A stretch of 48,948 bases of DNA from Acidobacteriota bacterium (GTDB lineage Bacteria; Acidobacteriota; Vicinamibacteria; Marinacidobacterales; Marinacidobacteraceae). The translations under genes were made by a program, and so were the position numbers. The DNA lies in NCBI GenBank assembly GCA_022826825.1, contig JAJDUD010000053.1, positions 1 through 48,948 of the forward strand. The letters run 5' to 3'. Positions within the stretch are counted from its first letter, which is position 1, and every line of letters begins with the position of its first letter. Of this stretch, positions 34,860-47,702 are shown piece by piece. A model generated the notes under the pieces. That model saw only the letters and a program-made list of their open reading frames with translations. It searched no databases and was not told the origin of the DNA.

Positions 34860-35882
34860 TCACTTTGAGACTGGGTCCGCTGCGGCGGCGTGGTCCCGGA
34901 TCGCGGCGGCGACCCGGACGAAGAGTTCGCGCTGGCCGCCGGCGCCGGCGCCCCCGGTGTGCGGAGCCAGCACCAGCCGGGGAGTGTCCACGAAGGCGTG
35001 GCCGGCGGGAAGGGGTTCCTCCCGGAACACGTCGAGCCCGGCGCCGCCGAGCCTGCCGCTTTGAAGCCGCTCGGCGAGCGCCGCCTCGTCCACGAGCGCC
35101 CCGCGCGCGGTGTTCACGAGGATCGCGCCCGGTTTCATGCGGTCGAGCGCCGGTCCGTCCAGCATGTTCTCGGTTTCGGGGGTGTGGGGGAGGTGGAGGC
35201 TCAGGACATCGGCGCTTTCGAGCAACTCGTTCACCGAGCCCACCGGCTCGACCCCCAGCCGGCGGTTCCAGGCCGCGGGCAGGGGACGCCGCTGGTAGTA
35301 GCGGATGCGCATTCCGAATCCGGCGGCGCGGCGGGCGACCTCCTGCCCGATGGCCCCGAACCCCACGAGCCCCAGTTCAAGGCCGTCGAGGATGAAGGCG
35401 TCCTTACGGCCCAGCCAGTTGAAGGCGAAGAGGCGCTCGGTCGTGACCGCCGGTTCCAGACCGCGCTCCCGGTAGGCGCCCTCCCGCACGCCGTCATGGC
35501 CTTCGACGATCCGGCGGGCGACCGCCAGCAGCAGCCCGAGGGTGTGGTCGGCGACGGCGATGGCGCCGGGGTGGGGGATCGCCTGCATGGGGACGCCGCG
35601 GCTCCGTACCGCACGCAGGCTCACCGCGATCGGGTTGCGGCCGAGAGAGATCACGAGCGACGGTTTCGCGGCGTCCAGTTCGCGGGCGCCGACCGGCCGT
35701 TTCCGGGCGATCAGCACGTCGGTGTCCCGAATCGCGGATGCGACGGCCGCCGGCGCGTCGCTGGCCGGAATCCGCAGTTCGAACCCGGAAAGCGCCTGGG
35801 TCGCCATCTGGCGGACGAAATCGGGAGGCCGTTCGCAGAAGGCCACGCCGAAGTTCCGCGGTGGCGTTGGATTGGTCGTCAT
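34860..35882 (-). CDS. D-isomer-specific 2-hydroxyacid dehydrogenase
   Basis: The 340-residue protein has an N-terminal catalytic-domain half, the Rossmann motif GLVGFGAIGQEVARR (about 170-185), the Arg of VNTARGALVDEAAL, the Glu of LDVFREEPL and the His of LAPHTGG. It should interconvert a 2-keto and a D-2-hydroxy acid with NAD(P)H. It starts 4 bases after the CaCA antiporter stop, in the same operon. Confidence 0.9.
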   Translation of the reverse strand: MTTNPTPPRNFGVAFCERPPDFVRQMATQALSGFELRIPASDAPAAVASAIRDTDVLIARKRPVGARELDAAKPSLVISLGRNPIAVSLRAVRSRGVPMQAIPHPGAIAVADHTLGLLLAVARRIVEGHDGVREGAYRERGLEPAVTTERLFAFNWLGRKDAFILDGLELGLVGFGAIGQEVARRAAGFGMRIRYYQRRPLPAAWNRRLGVEPVGSVNELLESADVLSLHLPHTPETENMLDGPALDRMKPGAILVNTARGALVDEAALAERLQSGRLGGAGLDVFREEPLPAGHAFVDTPRLVLAPHTGGAGAGGQRELFVRVAAAIRDHAAAADPVSK

Positions 35883-35886
35883 TGCC

Positions 35887-36828
35887 TCAGAGCACCACGA
35901 AGATCAGGTAGGCGGCATAGCCGGCGAGCAGGATCACGCCCTCGGCGCGCGCGACGCGCCGCCCGGTAAGCATGAAGACCCCGGCGAGCAGGGTGAGGAG
36001 CACCACGCCGGGAACCTCGGCGGCCGCGAGGCTCGGCTCGATCGCCACCGGCACCACGGCCGCCGAGATGCCGAGCGCCCCGAGCACGTTGAACAGGTTG
36101 CTCCCGATGACGTTGCCCGCGACGATCTGGATCTGGCCGCGTCGCCCGGCGGCCACCGAGGTCGCGAGTTCGGGCAGCGAGGTCCCGATCGCCACCAGCG
36201 TGAGACCGATGACCGTTTCGGAGGCGCCGAGCGTCCGGGCGATGTCGCTGGCGCCCCGGACCAGCATCTCGGCGCCGATGAGGAGCGCCACGAGGCCCAC
36301 GCCGGTCGTCGTCAGGTGCCGCGCCAGCGAGGGCTCGCCCGCTCCGCCATCCGGGCCGGTGGAGGTCCCCGCTTCGGTATCGCGGCCCCACCGCACGGAA
36401 AGGACGTTGAACGCGACGAGCAGGGCGGCGAGGCCGATCCCGACCGGCCGCGAAACCACTCCGGCGGCCGCGAGGGGCCAGAGGGCAAGAGTGGCGGCGA
36501 GCATGAGCCAGAACTCGCGCCGCAGCAGCCCGCGCGGCACCGCGAACGGGGTCATGACCGCGGTGATCCCCAGGATCAGTCCCAGGTTCGCGGCGTTGCT
36601 GCCGATGACGTTCCCCACCGCGAGCCCCGGACTCTCGCCGAGCACCGCCACCAGGCAGGTGCCGATCTCCGGCGCGGACGTGCCGTAGGCGACGACGGTC
36701 AGGCCGATGACCAGCGGGCTGATGTGGAACCGGCGCGCGAGGCCCGAAGCCCCGTCCACGAACCAGTCCGCCCCGTAGGCGAGTCCGGCGAACCCGAGGA
36801 GCGCGAAGACGCAGGCGAGGAGAATCAA
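35887..36828 (-). CDS. Calcium/sodium antiporter-like membrane protein (CaCA family)
   Basis: The roughly 313-residue inner-membrane protein has the two alpha-repeats of the CaCA family: VVAYGTSAPEIGTCLVA with GNVIGSNAANLGLILG, and LVAIGTSLPELATSVAA with GNVIGSNLFNVLGALG. About ten membrane segments are visible. The start is uncertain: TTG 36828 is just before the first membrane segment, while ATG 36972 would add 48 residues of unlikely, Pro-rich sequence. It heads the operon, and may exchange Ca2+ for Na+. Confidence 0.85.
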   Translation of the reverse strand: MILLACVFALLGFAGLAYGADWFVDGASGLARRFHISPLVIGLTVVAYGTSAPEIGTCLVAVLGESPGLAVGNVIGSNAANLGLILGITAVMTPFAVPRGLLRREFWLMLAATLALWPLAAAGVVSRPVGIGLAALLVAFNVLSVRWGRDTEAGTSTGPDGGAGEPSLARHLTTTGVGLVALLIGAEMLVRGASDIARTLGASETVIGLTLVAIGTSLPELATSVAAGRRGQIQIVAGNVIGSNLFNVLGALGISAAVVPVAIEPSLAAAEVPGVVLLTLLAGVFMLTGRRVARAEGVILLAGYAAYLIFVVL

Positions 36829-36948
36829 GCAGGGACGCCGGCACGGCGCCGGCTGCGCGCTGCGCCAGGGATCCGAGCCTTCGGGCGGCGACTCTAACAG
36901 AGGGATGGGGCTCGGAAACGCGTGTCTTCCCGGCGGGAATCGGGGCTT

Positions 36949-36989
36949 GGAGCGCCTGCCTCCGGCCGGCATCGCGGCCCGCGAGGGCC
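36949..36989 (+). repeat. REP-like two-hairpin element
   Basis: The unit starts GGAGCGCC, has a GCCT/GGCC-type first hairpin ending CCGGCAT, then a second hairpin around GCGGCCCGCGAGGGCC. It follows the layout seen at 33-75. Confidence 0.5.
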
Positions 36990-37134
36990 CCGAAACCGCA
37001 CGTCGCTATCCGGGCAGATCACGGATGCGGCTGGACCCGCCGGAGCCGCGTACCGCTGACTGCCTGGGTGGCGCACCGGCTGGGAGCACCGCCCAGTCGC
37101 TGAGAAAATGCAGCCCAGAACGCAGAAACGGCTT

Positions 37135-37179
37135 GGAACGCCGGTCTCTGACCGGCACCCGCGGTCCGCAGGACCGCGG
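37135..37179 (+). repeat. REP-like two-hairpin element with fully paired alternative stems
   Basis: It starts GGAACG. The first stem is CCGGTC/GACCGG around TCT, followed by CAC; the second stem is CCGCGGTCC/GGACCGCGG around GCA. Both stems differ from those at 33-75 by paired changes, which supports selection on structure. Confidence 0.6.
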
Positions 37180-37361
37180 AACTGCAAGGGCGCCCCTAAC
37201 CCACCGGGCGCCTTCCGGTTCCGGGTCGCGCTCTCTCCGCTCAGCCCCGGGGGAGCAGCACCGCTACTTCGCCGTCAGCCACCCAGGTTGTGCGGCGTCG
37301 GCCTACCCACACGCAAGAAACGTGGCCCGCCGGCCGGGACCGCGGGGGTTCACACCGGGAT

Positions 37362-37898
<537 letters not shown>

Positions 37899-37960
37899 GG
37901 GGTGCGGGCTTGCACGATACCGCCCGTGTGGGCCATCCGCGCGGCCTGGAGGTTGGTGCT

Positions 37961-38283
37961 TCCAAGCCGATGTGCTGCGCGGCTGAGCGGCTCTACGCGC
38001 TTGCGGGCCTGCGGCCCGCGTGCCGACCGGAGGTCGGCGTTCCAAGCCGGGTGTGCTGCGCGGCTGAGGAGTTCTACGCGCTTGCGGGCCTGCGGCCCGC
38101 GTGCCGACCGGAGGTCGGCGTTCCAAGCCGGGTGTGCTGCGCGGCTGAGGAGTTCTGCGCGCTTTGCGGGCCTGCGGCCCGCGTGCCGACCGGAGGTCGG
38201 CGTTCCAAGCCGGGTGTGCTGTGCGGCTGGGGAGTTCTACGCGCTTTGCGGGCCTGTGGCGCGCGTGCCGACCGGAGGGCGGG
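37961..38283 (-). repeat. Four tandem copies of an 80-82 base REP-containing unit
   Basis: Units begin TCCAAGCCG at about 37961, 38041, 38122 and 38204. Each holds a hairpin GCGGGCC-TGC-GGCCCGC and a second hairpin CCGACC/GGTCGG, the inverse of the element at 33-75, joined by a spacer (GTGCTGCGCGGCTGAGGAG). The middle copies are nearly identical; the outer ones have diverged. The last unit has lost base pairs in the first hairpin. No spacer diversity, so not CRISPR. Confidence 0.85.
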
Positions 38284-38317
38284 AAGCGCCGATCTACAAG
38301 ATGGGCGATATATGTCG

Positions 38318-38334
38318 ATAAATCAGCGATTTAT
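38318..38334. promoter_or_regulatory. AT-rich palindrome ATAAATC-AGC-GATTTAT
   Basis: Perfect 7-base arms around three bases, in a short AT-rich stretch just after the tandem array. It resembles an operator but no gene follows closely, so it may be a relic. Confidence 0.35.
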
Positions 38335-38435
38335 GTTCGTCTTACGTGTTAAGTGACGGTTCAACTATCATCTTGCCTATCACTCCCGCATTTTGTTGGA
38401 AGTGTGAGGCCATCAAGGGAACGGTTGAACGGTCG

Positions 38436-38460
38436 GTAAGCGTTCGGTCGTGGGTGTATG
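38436..38460 (+). repeat. 25-base repeat, copy 1
   Basis: The sequence starts GTAAGCGTTCGG and ends GGGTGTATG. It is identical to 38759-38783 and, inverted, to 39038-39062. The flanks differ, so only these bases are shared. Confidence 0.8.
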
Positions 38461-38562
38461 AGGGTCGGCTCTACCGGTTGAGGATGGCCTTCCAGTTCCG
38501 TCGGAGGGGGCGGAGCCAGATGTCCTTCTTGGGCTTGTCGTAGCGGTCTTGGGTGTCGTCCC

Positions 38563-38783
38563 TTACTCTGCCGCGGCGCTGGCGACCTGCACCTGATAGG
38601 CCGCCCACGCCTCGGGCGCTGCCGCTTCAAGTGTGCGCTCCGTTTCGCGTTCGGCCTCCCAGGCGGCAAGGACGGCGCGCTGCCCCAGTGAGAGCGCAGC
38701 CCGCATCTCCGCGACGCTCGCCTCTTGGAAGGACGCAAACTCGGCTAGCTCCTTGGTAGTAAGCGTTCGGTCGTGGGTGTATG
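38563..38783 (-). pseudogene. Gene fragment on the minus strand
   Basis: The minus frame ending at TAA (38565-38563) reads KELAEFASFQEASVAEMRAA, then LGQRAVLAAWEAERETERTL and a short alanine-rich tail. It has the look of a helical C terminus but no start codon or ribosome-binding site, and its upstream end lies in the 25-base repeat. I do not recognise the family. Confidence 0.35.
38759..38783 (+). repeat. 25-base repeat, copy 2
   Basis: Identical to 38436-38460. Together with the inverted copy at 39038-39062 it bounds a 304-base segment (38759-39062) with perfect terminal inverted repeats, as in a small non-autonomous mobile unit. Confidence 0.8.
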
Positions 38784-39037
38784 GCAGACCGACAACGGGG
38801 TGGTCGGCGCGGGGGCCGGCACAGCGGAGAAAAGGAGCGGGGACGAGTTGCAGTGGACGGAGCCGGTCGCCCGCAGCAGTGCGGGCGCTTGAGACCTCTG
38901 CTCAAAGCGTTGTGGCGCAAGGAGTTCGCGACGATGCGGGAGGCGAAGAATGCGCTAGCCGTGGAGGGCGCGCTAGTCGGCCTGCGCCGGTTTCCGCCGG
39001 ATGCCGAGGGCACGGTCCGATGGGTCAACCACATGTC

Positions 39038-39062
39038 CATACACCCACGACCGAACGCTTAC
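39038..39062 (-). repeat. 25-base repeat, copy 3 (inverted)
   Basis: The inverse complement of the other two copies. It lies 75 bases before the chimeric lipoprotein gene. The bases between copies 2 and 3 include a plus-strand stretch with coding character (LLKALWRKEFATMREAKNAL) but no clear start. Confidence 0.8.
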
Positions 39063-39137
39063 GGCGGGTGGGCGGGTGGCGGGTTGTCATTTTGCGTTTA
39101 CGCTTGTGAACGGAGAACGGAAACAAGGAGGGTTGCC

Positions 39138-40454
39138 ATGCCCACAGGTCCCAACGGAGAGAAGCGCCCAGCTGATCCTGTCGCGAACGCGGTCCACGTC
39201 ATGAAGATCGCCACCGGCCAGATCGAGGAAACCTACGCGGAACCGCGCCCCGCCGAGCGGAACGGCGCGAACCCGTTGCCAGTCTCTGACTGGCGAGCGG
39301 CAGTCACGGCAGTCCTGCTCGCCGCCGGCTGCGCTGACGCTCCAGCGACCGCACCTGCACCCGTAGCATCCTCCGCGCCTGCTCCACCTTCGGCCCCGGT
39401 AGTTCCGGCTCCCCCGCCATCGCCGCTCCTACAGGCGGAGGTGTCCGTGTACTCGATCCCCAGTCCTTATTCGGGCGACTACACCGAAGGCATGTGGATG
39501 CGACTGACCGCGGAGTTTGATGAGTTCGTGAGGGTCACGGACAACCCCCGGATAGCCATCCAGATCGGAGACAACACGCGCTATGCCGATGCGACGCCCG
39601 ATGTGGGGCGGCGCTACTCCGGCCCAGACCACAGGGCGCAACAGGACACCCTGCTTCGGTTCGACTACTTGATCCAGGCGGACGACCGAGCCCCTGACGG
39701 CATCGTCATCGAGCCAGACGCATTCGACTTCACTGAGGGGGTAATAGAGAACCGGCAGGGCATCGAGGTCAACGTTGAGATCACATCCATCATCCCCGCC
39801 GAGTTCTTTGACACCGGGGGATTCAGCCCGGCCCGGCGGTGGGCTGAATCCCGCGAGCCGGGAACGCACATTTCGGAATGCCCGGTCGCTGGGCGCCCGT
39901 CGCCACGCGTTTGCACTGACGAGTTGGAACGAGCTCGCGGCCGACATCGCATCTTGCCTCGAGAGTGGGACGGAACTCCTTTCACCTTCTACTTCAGCAC
40001 CAACGGAATGCCCTCAGACATGTACGCTGAAGCTGAGCGTGCGCTGCTCGTCCACGAACTCCTGGCAGAACGGATCGAAGAACAGAACGGGTACCCTCTC
40101 TTCGAGGTGGGAGGTTTCCTGGACAATTCACGCGCCGAATACGACCGTTCGTGCTCTTGGCGCGAGCCTGGGCAGATCGTGGCCTTCTATGGGGACTCAC
40201 CACAAGTGAATCACGGGTGCGCCATGTGGCAAAAACGAATCTACCCGGGCCTTGACAACGGATCCATCTCCCTCCAAACCTTCCATCTCTTGGGCTTCGA
40301 CTACTCCCCCAACGACTGGAGGAAGACATACGACTACTGGACAGGCTATTGGAGGTCTCTTAGGCTGACGGGTGTGTTCGAGGATTTCGACGACATCGGT
40401 GTCACGTTCGAGGACGTGGACGCCCTACGCTGCATTTTCCCGGAGCACCCATGA
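39138..40454 (+). CDS. Chimeric gene: small conserved N-module joined to a lipoprotein with Ig-like and protease-like parts
   Basis: From ATG 39138, with AAGGAGG 6 bases upstream, the first 34 residues (MPTGPNGEKRPADPVANAVH, then VMKIATGQIEE) match a short conserved protein found alone in other bacteria. From about residue 47 a lipoprotein signal follows (PVSDWRAAVTAVLLAAGC), which should be N-terminal; TTG 39276 could be its own start. Then come a Pro/Ala linker, a SwmB/Ig-like domain (about 98-200) and a C-terminal region (about 290-438). In the latter, LQTFHLLGFDYS sits like a decayed HExxHxxGxxH. In-frame fusion of two genes seems likely. Function unknown; export depends on which start is used. 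Confidence 0.65.
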   Translation: MPTGPNGEKRPADPVANAVHVMKIATGQIEETYAEPRPAERNGANPLPVSDWRAAVTAVLLAAGCADAPATAPAPVASSAPAPPSAPVVPAPPPSPLLQAEVSVYSIPSPYSGDYTEGMWMRLTAEFDEFVRVTDNPRIAIQIGDNTRYADATPDVGRRYSGPDHRAQQDTLLRFDYLIQADDRAPDGIVIEPDAFDFTEGVIENRQGIEVNVEITSIIPAEFFDTGGFSPARRWAESREPGTHISECPVAGRPSPRVCTDELERARGRHRILPREWDGTPFTFYFSTNGMPSDMYAEAERALLVHELLAERIEEQNGYPLFEVGGFLDNSRAEYDRSCSWREPGQIVAFYGDSPQVNHGCAMWQKRIYPGLDNGSISLQTFHLLGFDYSPNDWRKTYDYWTGYWRSLRLTGVFEDFDDIGVTFEDVDALRCIFPEHP

Positions 40455-40559
40455 TGCAAACCGCGGCTATCCGAACTTGGGCATGGGCGCCTGCTGGGTC
40501 GTTCTGCCGGGACCCGTCGGGGAGGTCTTCCTCGCCGCATTCGACTCGGGGAGGCGCGA

Positions 40560-40805
40560 ATGAACGAAGAAATCGAGGGTCTAGAACCGTTGGCGGCGGA
40601 CATACGCCTAGATGACGAGCGCTTTGCCGCTCTCTGCCGCCAGGCGACACGATCTCTCGCCGAACGGACTGATGGAGCCGCCTTCCAGCCGCTCGTGACG
40701 CTTCTCGTGCACTTGGGAGCACGGCAAACCAAGTTCGCTCAACGTCTGCTTGAGATGGAACTCGAACTCCGTACTCTGAGAAAAGACATAAGCGAGGGTG
40801 GCTGA
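40560..40805 (+). CDS. Small helical protein of unknown function
   Basis: The 81 residues start MNEEIEGLEPLAADIRLDDE and end in a leucine-rich helix (FAQRLLEMELELRTLRKDI) suited to a coiled coil. GGGGAGG lies 6-7 bases before ATG 40560. It stands convergent to hsdR. I do not recognise a family. Confidence 0.55.
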   Translation: MNEEIEGLEPLAADIRLDDERFAALCRQATRSLAERTDGAAFQPLVTLLVHLGARQTKFAQRLLEMELELRTLRKDISEGG

Positions 40806-40887
40806 CGAGTGAGGACCCTCGGTCGGCTGCAATCCACGAGGAGGAACCCGACGGGCACCTAGAATTCCGACGGCGTCCGGCGATTGG

Positions 40888-43991
<3,104 letters not shown>

Positions 43992-43995
<4 letters not shown>

Positions 43996-45605
43996 TGTAC
44001 GACTTCGGAAACGAGCGTCTTGGGAAGGCGCACCTCACCGGAGACCAGCCTCGGAAGGAGAGTGTCGCGGAGTTTCTTCAGTGCGGTGGTGATACGGCGA
44101 TTCGCTCCCGTTTCCTTTAGCAGCGGACCCGCTATCGCGGAAAAGGCGCGCCGGACCCGCGTCCCGGCAAGCACAACAGGTGTCTGTGCGACGGCATCTC
44201 CGCCTACCGCCGGATACGCGCCTCCGTCGGCCAGTAAAGCAAGCCTATGCACGTTCTCCGTGGAAGTCACTGCACACCAGAGCAATTCCCGCTCGTGCGG
44301 CGAGAGGGGGCGCAGGACGGCGAAGCCCGTACTTCCGGTGAGACCGTCTTCGTCGACGAGAGCATAGGAACCGTTCCCAGGTCGGACAGTCCCGACAATC
44401 GTGTCCCCCTGCCTGAGAATGCGCCTAGCACGACCTGGGGCATCCCGCCACATGTAACTTGTAATGTCCCCGATTACCCCCCACTTCGTGTTCTTCAGAT
44501 CCACGTATCGGATCACTTCCGGCGGGTCCGTCGTACTCCAAGACTCCGGATTCAAGGCGGCAATCGTCTGGAGTACCGTCCTCTCCCATCCTTCTGGAAT
44601 CTGGCCCAACTCCGAATCCACGAGCCTATCCGGGAACAGGTCAGCGATCTCCGACGGAAGTCCCGGATCGCGCTCCTCCATCTTGGCCCGAACCGGGTCG
44701 AAGTCCACGAACCAGGACTTGTAGAGCGCCCGTGCCATCGCCTCCAACGTTTCGTTCATCCGCCGGTTCAACTCGATCCGATCATCGAGCGCACCAAGGA
44801 CGCGCGCTATCTCTCGCTGCTCGCGGATTCGGGGAATCGAGATCGTCAGTGATTTCAACGCTTCTGTCGGGACACGCTGCCGGCCGGACGTACCACTCAT
44901 CTGTGCGATCGCGTAGTCGCGAACTACATCCCAGAGCGTCAGGTAGTACCCGAACTCTGAGTCCGTTTTTTGTGGTCGACCTCGAATCACGATGAACTCT
45001 GTCGAGCCATGCGCGACATCGGCTCCGTTTGCAGATGCGAGGAAGCGGGCGATCTTTCCGTTCTCGAGGCAGGGCGTTATCCGTGCCATCAGCGTGTCGC
45101 CAGCCCGGAAACGGGAACCGCCCCCACGAAACCGACGACGCTCCGACGGGACGGCTTCGCGGCAACCTGGGCTCAGATCACTCATCGCCACAAACGGATA
45201 CTCCTCACCTCGCTGGAGCTTGACACTGGGATTGACGATGAATGCGTCCCCGAGGCGCATGGAGTACCGGTCCGAGTGAGTGGTGGCACGATCGCTGCAG
45301 CCCGCCAGCACCGCGCGAGTCCGAAGCACGACCTCCCGAAACGCCTCACCAGCACTTGCAAGATCGACCACATCAACCTGGAACGGCAACAGCGATTCCT
45401 CGAACGCCAGTTCGATCTCCATCAAGGTCCGAGTCTCGAGCGGTCCGTCACCCTCCAGGGCCAGGTCCAGATCGGAAGAGTCCTTGGTCGTCCACTCGGC
45501 ACGGCTCCCGAAGACCCACACCTTGACACCGGGTGGAAGATGTTCGCGCAGGATGTCCTGCACGATCTTCCGGTGATCGGGACGAAGATCGATCGCGGGC
45601 GTCAT
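43992..45605 (-). CDS. hsdS: MNT nucleotidyltransferase domain fused to type I specificity subunit HsdS
   Basis: Residues about 1-102 are a minimal nucleotidyltransferase: [20 protein letters not shown] with Gly33, Ser34, Asp45 and Asp47, and a third carboxylate in FQVDVVDL. From about residue 112 the chain becomes HsdS: TRD1 ([20 protein letters not shown]), a conserved helix ([20 protein letters not shown]), TRD2 (about 335-480) and a second helix ([22 protein letters not shown]). The two are in one frame without a stop. ATG 45605 shares a base with the HEPN stop (TGATG) and follows GGAGGGG. In HEPN/MNT pairs the MNT protein neutralises the HEPN toxin, so this fusion ties antitoxin to target recognition. 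Confidence 0.9.
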
Positions 45606-46027
45606 CACCCCTCCACTTGCGCGCCGAGCCGCTTCAGGAGATACCGGACCTCGACCCGAAACTCCGGAATGGCTTCGAAGATGGCCTGAGCCTTTCCGGC
45701 GTCGTAGGTGTGGCTGGTCGTTCCCCGGAACTTTCGGAACCGCTCCCACGCATCTACGTCCGCAGCAACCAGCCCGCGGCCCAGCGCTTCCCGGATCACG
45801 GCTTTGAACGGCATCTCGTCCACGGCCGCGGGATTCGCCATGACCTCCTCCAAGTGACGTTTCAACATGGCGAAAGCAAGTTCATAGGTGAACTCGAACG
45901 CCTGGATCGAGGCTGCGCGCAACTGTAACCGGAGTCGTGGCCGCTGGACCGCCAAGTCAGAGTCATGGAATTCGAGTGCCTCTTCGAGTTGGGCGACCGC
46001 GTTCTCGAGAGCGGTCAGGTCCAGCAC
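45605..46027 (-). CDS. HEPN-domain protein, HI0074-like (toxin-type partner of MNT)
   Basis: The 140-residue all-helical protein of the nucleotidyltransferase substrate-binding (HI0074) family has the HEPN RNase motif R-x4-H intact as RGTTSHTYD (Arg101, His106), preceded by AFEFTYELAFAMLKRHL. It lies between hsdM and the MNT-HsdS fusion and overlaps the latter by one base. GTG 46027 is the only start that retains the first helix. In known pairs the HEPN protein cleaves RNA and is AMPylated by MNT. Confidence 0.85.
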   Translation of the reverse strand: MLDLTALENAVAQLEEALEFHDSDLAVQRPRLRLQLRAASIQAFEFTYELAFAMLKRHLEEVMANPAAVDEMPFKAVIREALGRGLVAADVDAWERFRKFRGTTSHTYDAGKAQAIFEAIPEFRVEVRYLLKRLGAQVEG

Positions 46028-46075
46028 GGCAAAGCCCCCGAGAAAGCGGCTAATCCCGCGGTTTCCCCACGACCA

Positions 46076-47698
46076 TCAATCGGAGTCATCGACGCCTCCA
46101 AAACCGAGCGCCGCGAGATTCTTCGCGATCTCGGCGTCGAGTCCCGCCGCCTTTGTCCGCTGTGCGCGCCACTCGGCGGCCAGCCGCGTCATCTTCGCCT
46201 CGAACGGCTCCCCGTCGTCCTCGACCGGTTCTGCACCCACGTAGCGCCCGGGCGTCAGAACGTGCCCGTGCTTCCGCACCTCGTCGAGAGGGGCGCTTCG
46301 GCAGAAGCCCGGAACATCCTCATAGTCGCCCGCACCCGTCCCGCCACTCCAGGCGTGGTAGGTGTCGGCGATCCGCTTGATTTCCGCGTCTGCCAGTTCC
46401 CGGTGGCGGCGAGTCATCATCCGGCCAAGCCGGCGAGCGTCCACGAACAAGACCTCCCCACGCCGATCGCGGAGTCCGTCACCGAAACGCCGCCGGGACA
46501 AAAACCAGAGACACGCGGGAATCTGCGTCGAGTAGAAGAGTTGTCCGGGCAGGGCCACCATGCAGTCCACGAGACCCGCTTCGATCAGATTCTTGCGGAT
46601 CTCCCCTTCCCCGGACTGCTGCGCGGACATGGACCCGTTGGCCAGCACGAACCCGGCGACGCCCTTCGGCGCCAGGTGGTGGACAATGTGCTGGACCCAG
46701 GCGAAATTCGCGTTGCCTTTCGGCGGCACGCCGTACACCCAACGTTGGTCTTCGGTGAGGCGCTCACCGCCCCAGTCGGACACGTTGAACGGCGGATTCG
46801 CCAAAACGAAATCAGCTCTCAGGTCGGGGTGCCGATCATTGTGGAAGCTGTCACCCTGCTCGATCTGACCGCCGATGCCACGAATGGCCAGATTCATCCG
46901 GGCGAGCCGCCAGGTGGTGTAGTTCGACTCCTGACCGTAGATCGAGATGTCCGCCCTCGCGCCTGAGGGTGTGGTTCGGACGTTCCCATTCCCGCTGGCA
47001 TGCGCCTCGATGAAATCAACGGACTGGACGAACATCCCGGAGGAACCGCAGCAGGGGTCGTACACCCGGCCCTGATAGGGCTCGATCATCTCGACCAGCA
47101 GCCGGACGACACAGCGCGGCGTGTAGAACTCGCCACCCTTCTTGCCCTCGGCGTTTGCGAACTCGGAGAGGAAGTACTCGTAGACGCGGCCCAGCACGTC
47201 CCGCGAGCGGGCCTCCCGGTCTCCGACCCGGATGTTGCTGACCAGATCAATGAGCTGGCCGAGCCGCTGCTTATCGAGGGCTGGGCGAGCGTAGTCCTTC
47301 GGCAACACGTCCTTGAGGGCGGGGTTGTCGCCTTCGATTCCCGCCATCGCGTCGTCCACGAGCCGGCCGATCGCGGCCTGTTTCGCCTGAGCCTGAAGGT
47401 AGGTCCAGCGGGCCTCGGGCGGCACCCAGAAGACGTTGTTGGCGCGGTATTCGTCCGGGTCTTCCGGATCCGCGCCCTCGTCACTCTCGGCTTCGAGGCG
47501 GGCGTGTGTTTCCTCAAAGGCATCCGAGATGTACTTGAGGAAGATGAGCCCCAAGACGACGTGTTTGTATTCGGCAGCGTCCATGCTGCCGCGGAGCGCG
47601 TTGGACGACGCCCACAGTTCGGCTTCGTAGCCGGAGATCGCCCCTCCGGTTGCCGGTTCAGGCCGGCTCTTCGGTCTCTTCGGTCGGCCGCGGGGCAT
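46076..47698 (-). CDS. hsdM: Type I DNA adenine methyltransferase subunit M
   Basis: The 540-residue N6-adenine methyltransferase has the HsdM N-terminal helical domain ([20 protein letters not shown]), the SAM site [10 protein letters not shown] (214-223), the catalytic NPPF (301-304), and the GGEFYTPR segment before motif I. ATG 47698 was chosen because the basic stretch [12 protein letters not shown] begins there; a TTG codon 21 bases upstream is in frame. It begins 4 bases after the stop of the frame-shifted remnant, so it is probably transcribed with upstream conjugation-type genes. Its stop is 48 bases before the HEPN gene. Confidence 0.94.
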   Translation of the reverse strand: MPRGRPKRPKSRPEPATGGAISGYEAELWASSNALRGSMDAAEYKHVVLGLIFLKYISDAFEETHARLEAESDEGADPEDPDEYRANNVFWVPPEARWTYLQAQAKQAAIGRLVDDAMAGIEGDNPALKDVLPKDYARPALDKQRLGQLIDLVSNIRVGDREARSRDVLGRVYEYFLSEFANAEGKKGGEFYTPRCVVRLLVEMIEPYQGRVYDPCCGSSGMFVQSVDFIEAHASGNGNVRTTPSGARADISIYGQESNYTTWRLARMNLAIRGIGGQIEQGDSFHNDRHPDLRADFVLANPPFNVSDWGGERLTEDQRWVYGVPPKGNANFAWVQHIVHHLAPKGVAGFVLANGSMSAQQSGEGEIRKNLIEAGLVDCMVALPGQLFYSTQIPACLWFLSRRRFGDGLRDRRGEVLFVDARRLGRMMTRRHRELADAEIKRIADTYHAWSGGTGAGDYEDVPGFCRSAPLDEVRKHGHVLTPGRYVGAEPVEDDGEPFEAKMTRLAAEWRAQRTKAAGLDAEIAKNLAALGFGGVDDSD

Positions 47699-47702
47699 TA
47701 CT

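Larger units (their letters stand above)
36829..37361. other. Long intergenic region with REP-like elements, no supported gene
   Basis: Between the antiporter and the macro-domain gene I see two REP-like units (36949-36989, 37135-37179) and no reading frame with recognisable protein sequence. The operon promoter for the seven-gene cluster should be in its left part. Confidence 0.5.

Noticed and set aside
37961..38283. A short direct-repeat array that could be taken for CRISPR.
   Set aside because: The whole 80-82 base unit repeats, with no unique spacers and no cas genes.
38359..38430. GTTCAAC and GTTGAAC 72 bases apart, like integron attC core sites.
   Set aside because: The inner sequence is not palindromic, no integron integrase is seen, and no cassette array follows.
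38361..38738. A 125-codon minus-strand frame through the 25-base repeat.
   Set aside because: Arg/Pro-rich translation without motifs; a different minus frame in 38563-38758 looks more like coding sequence.
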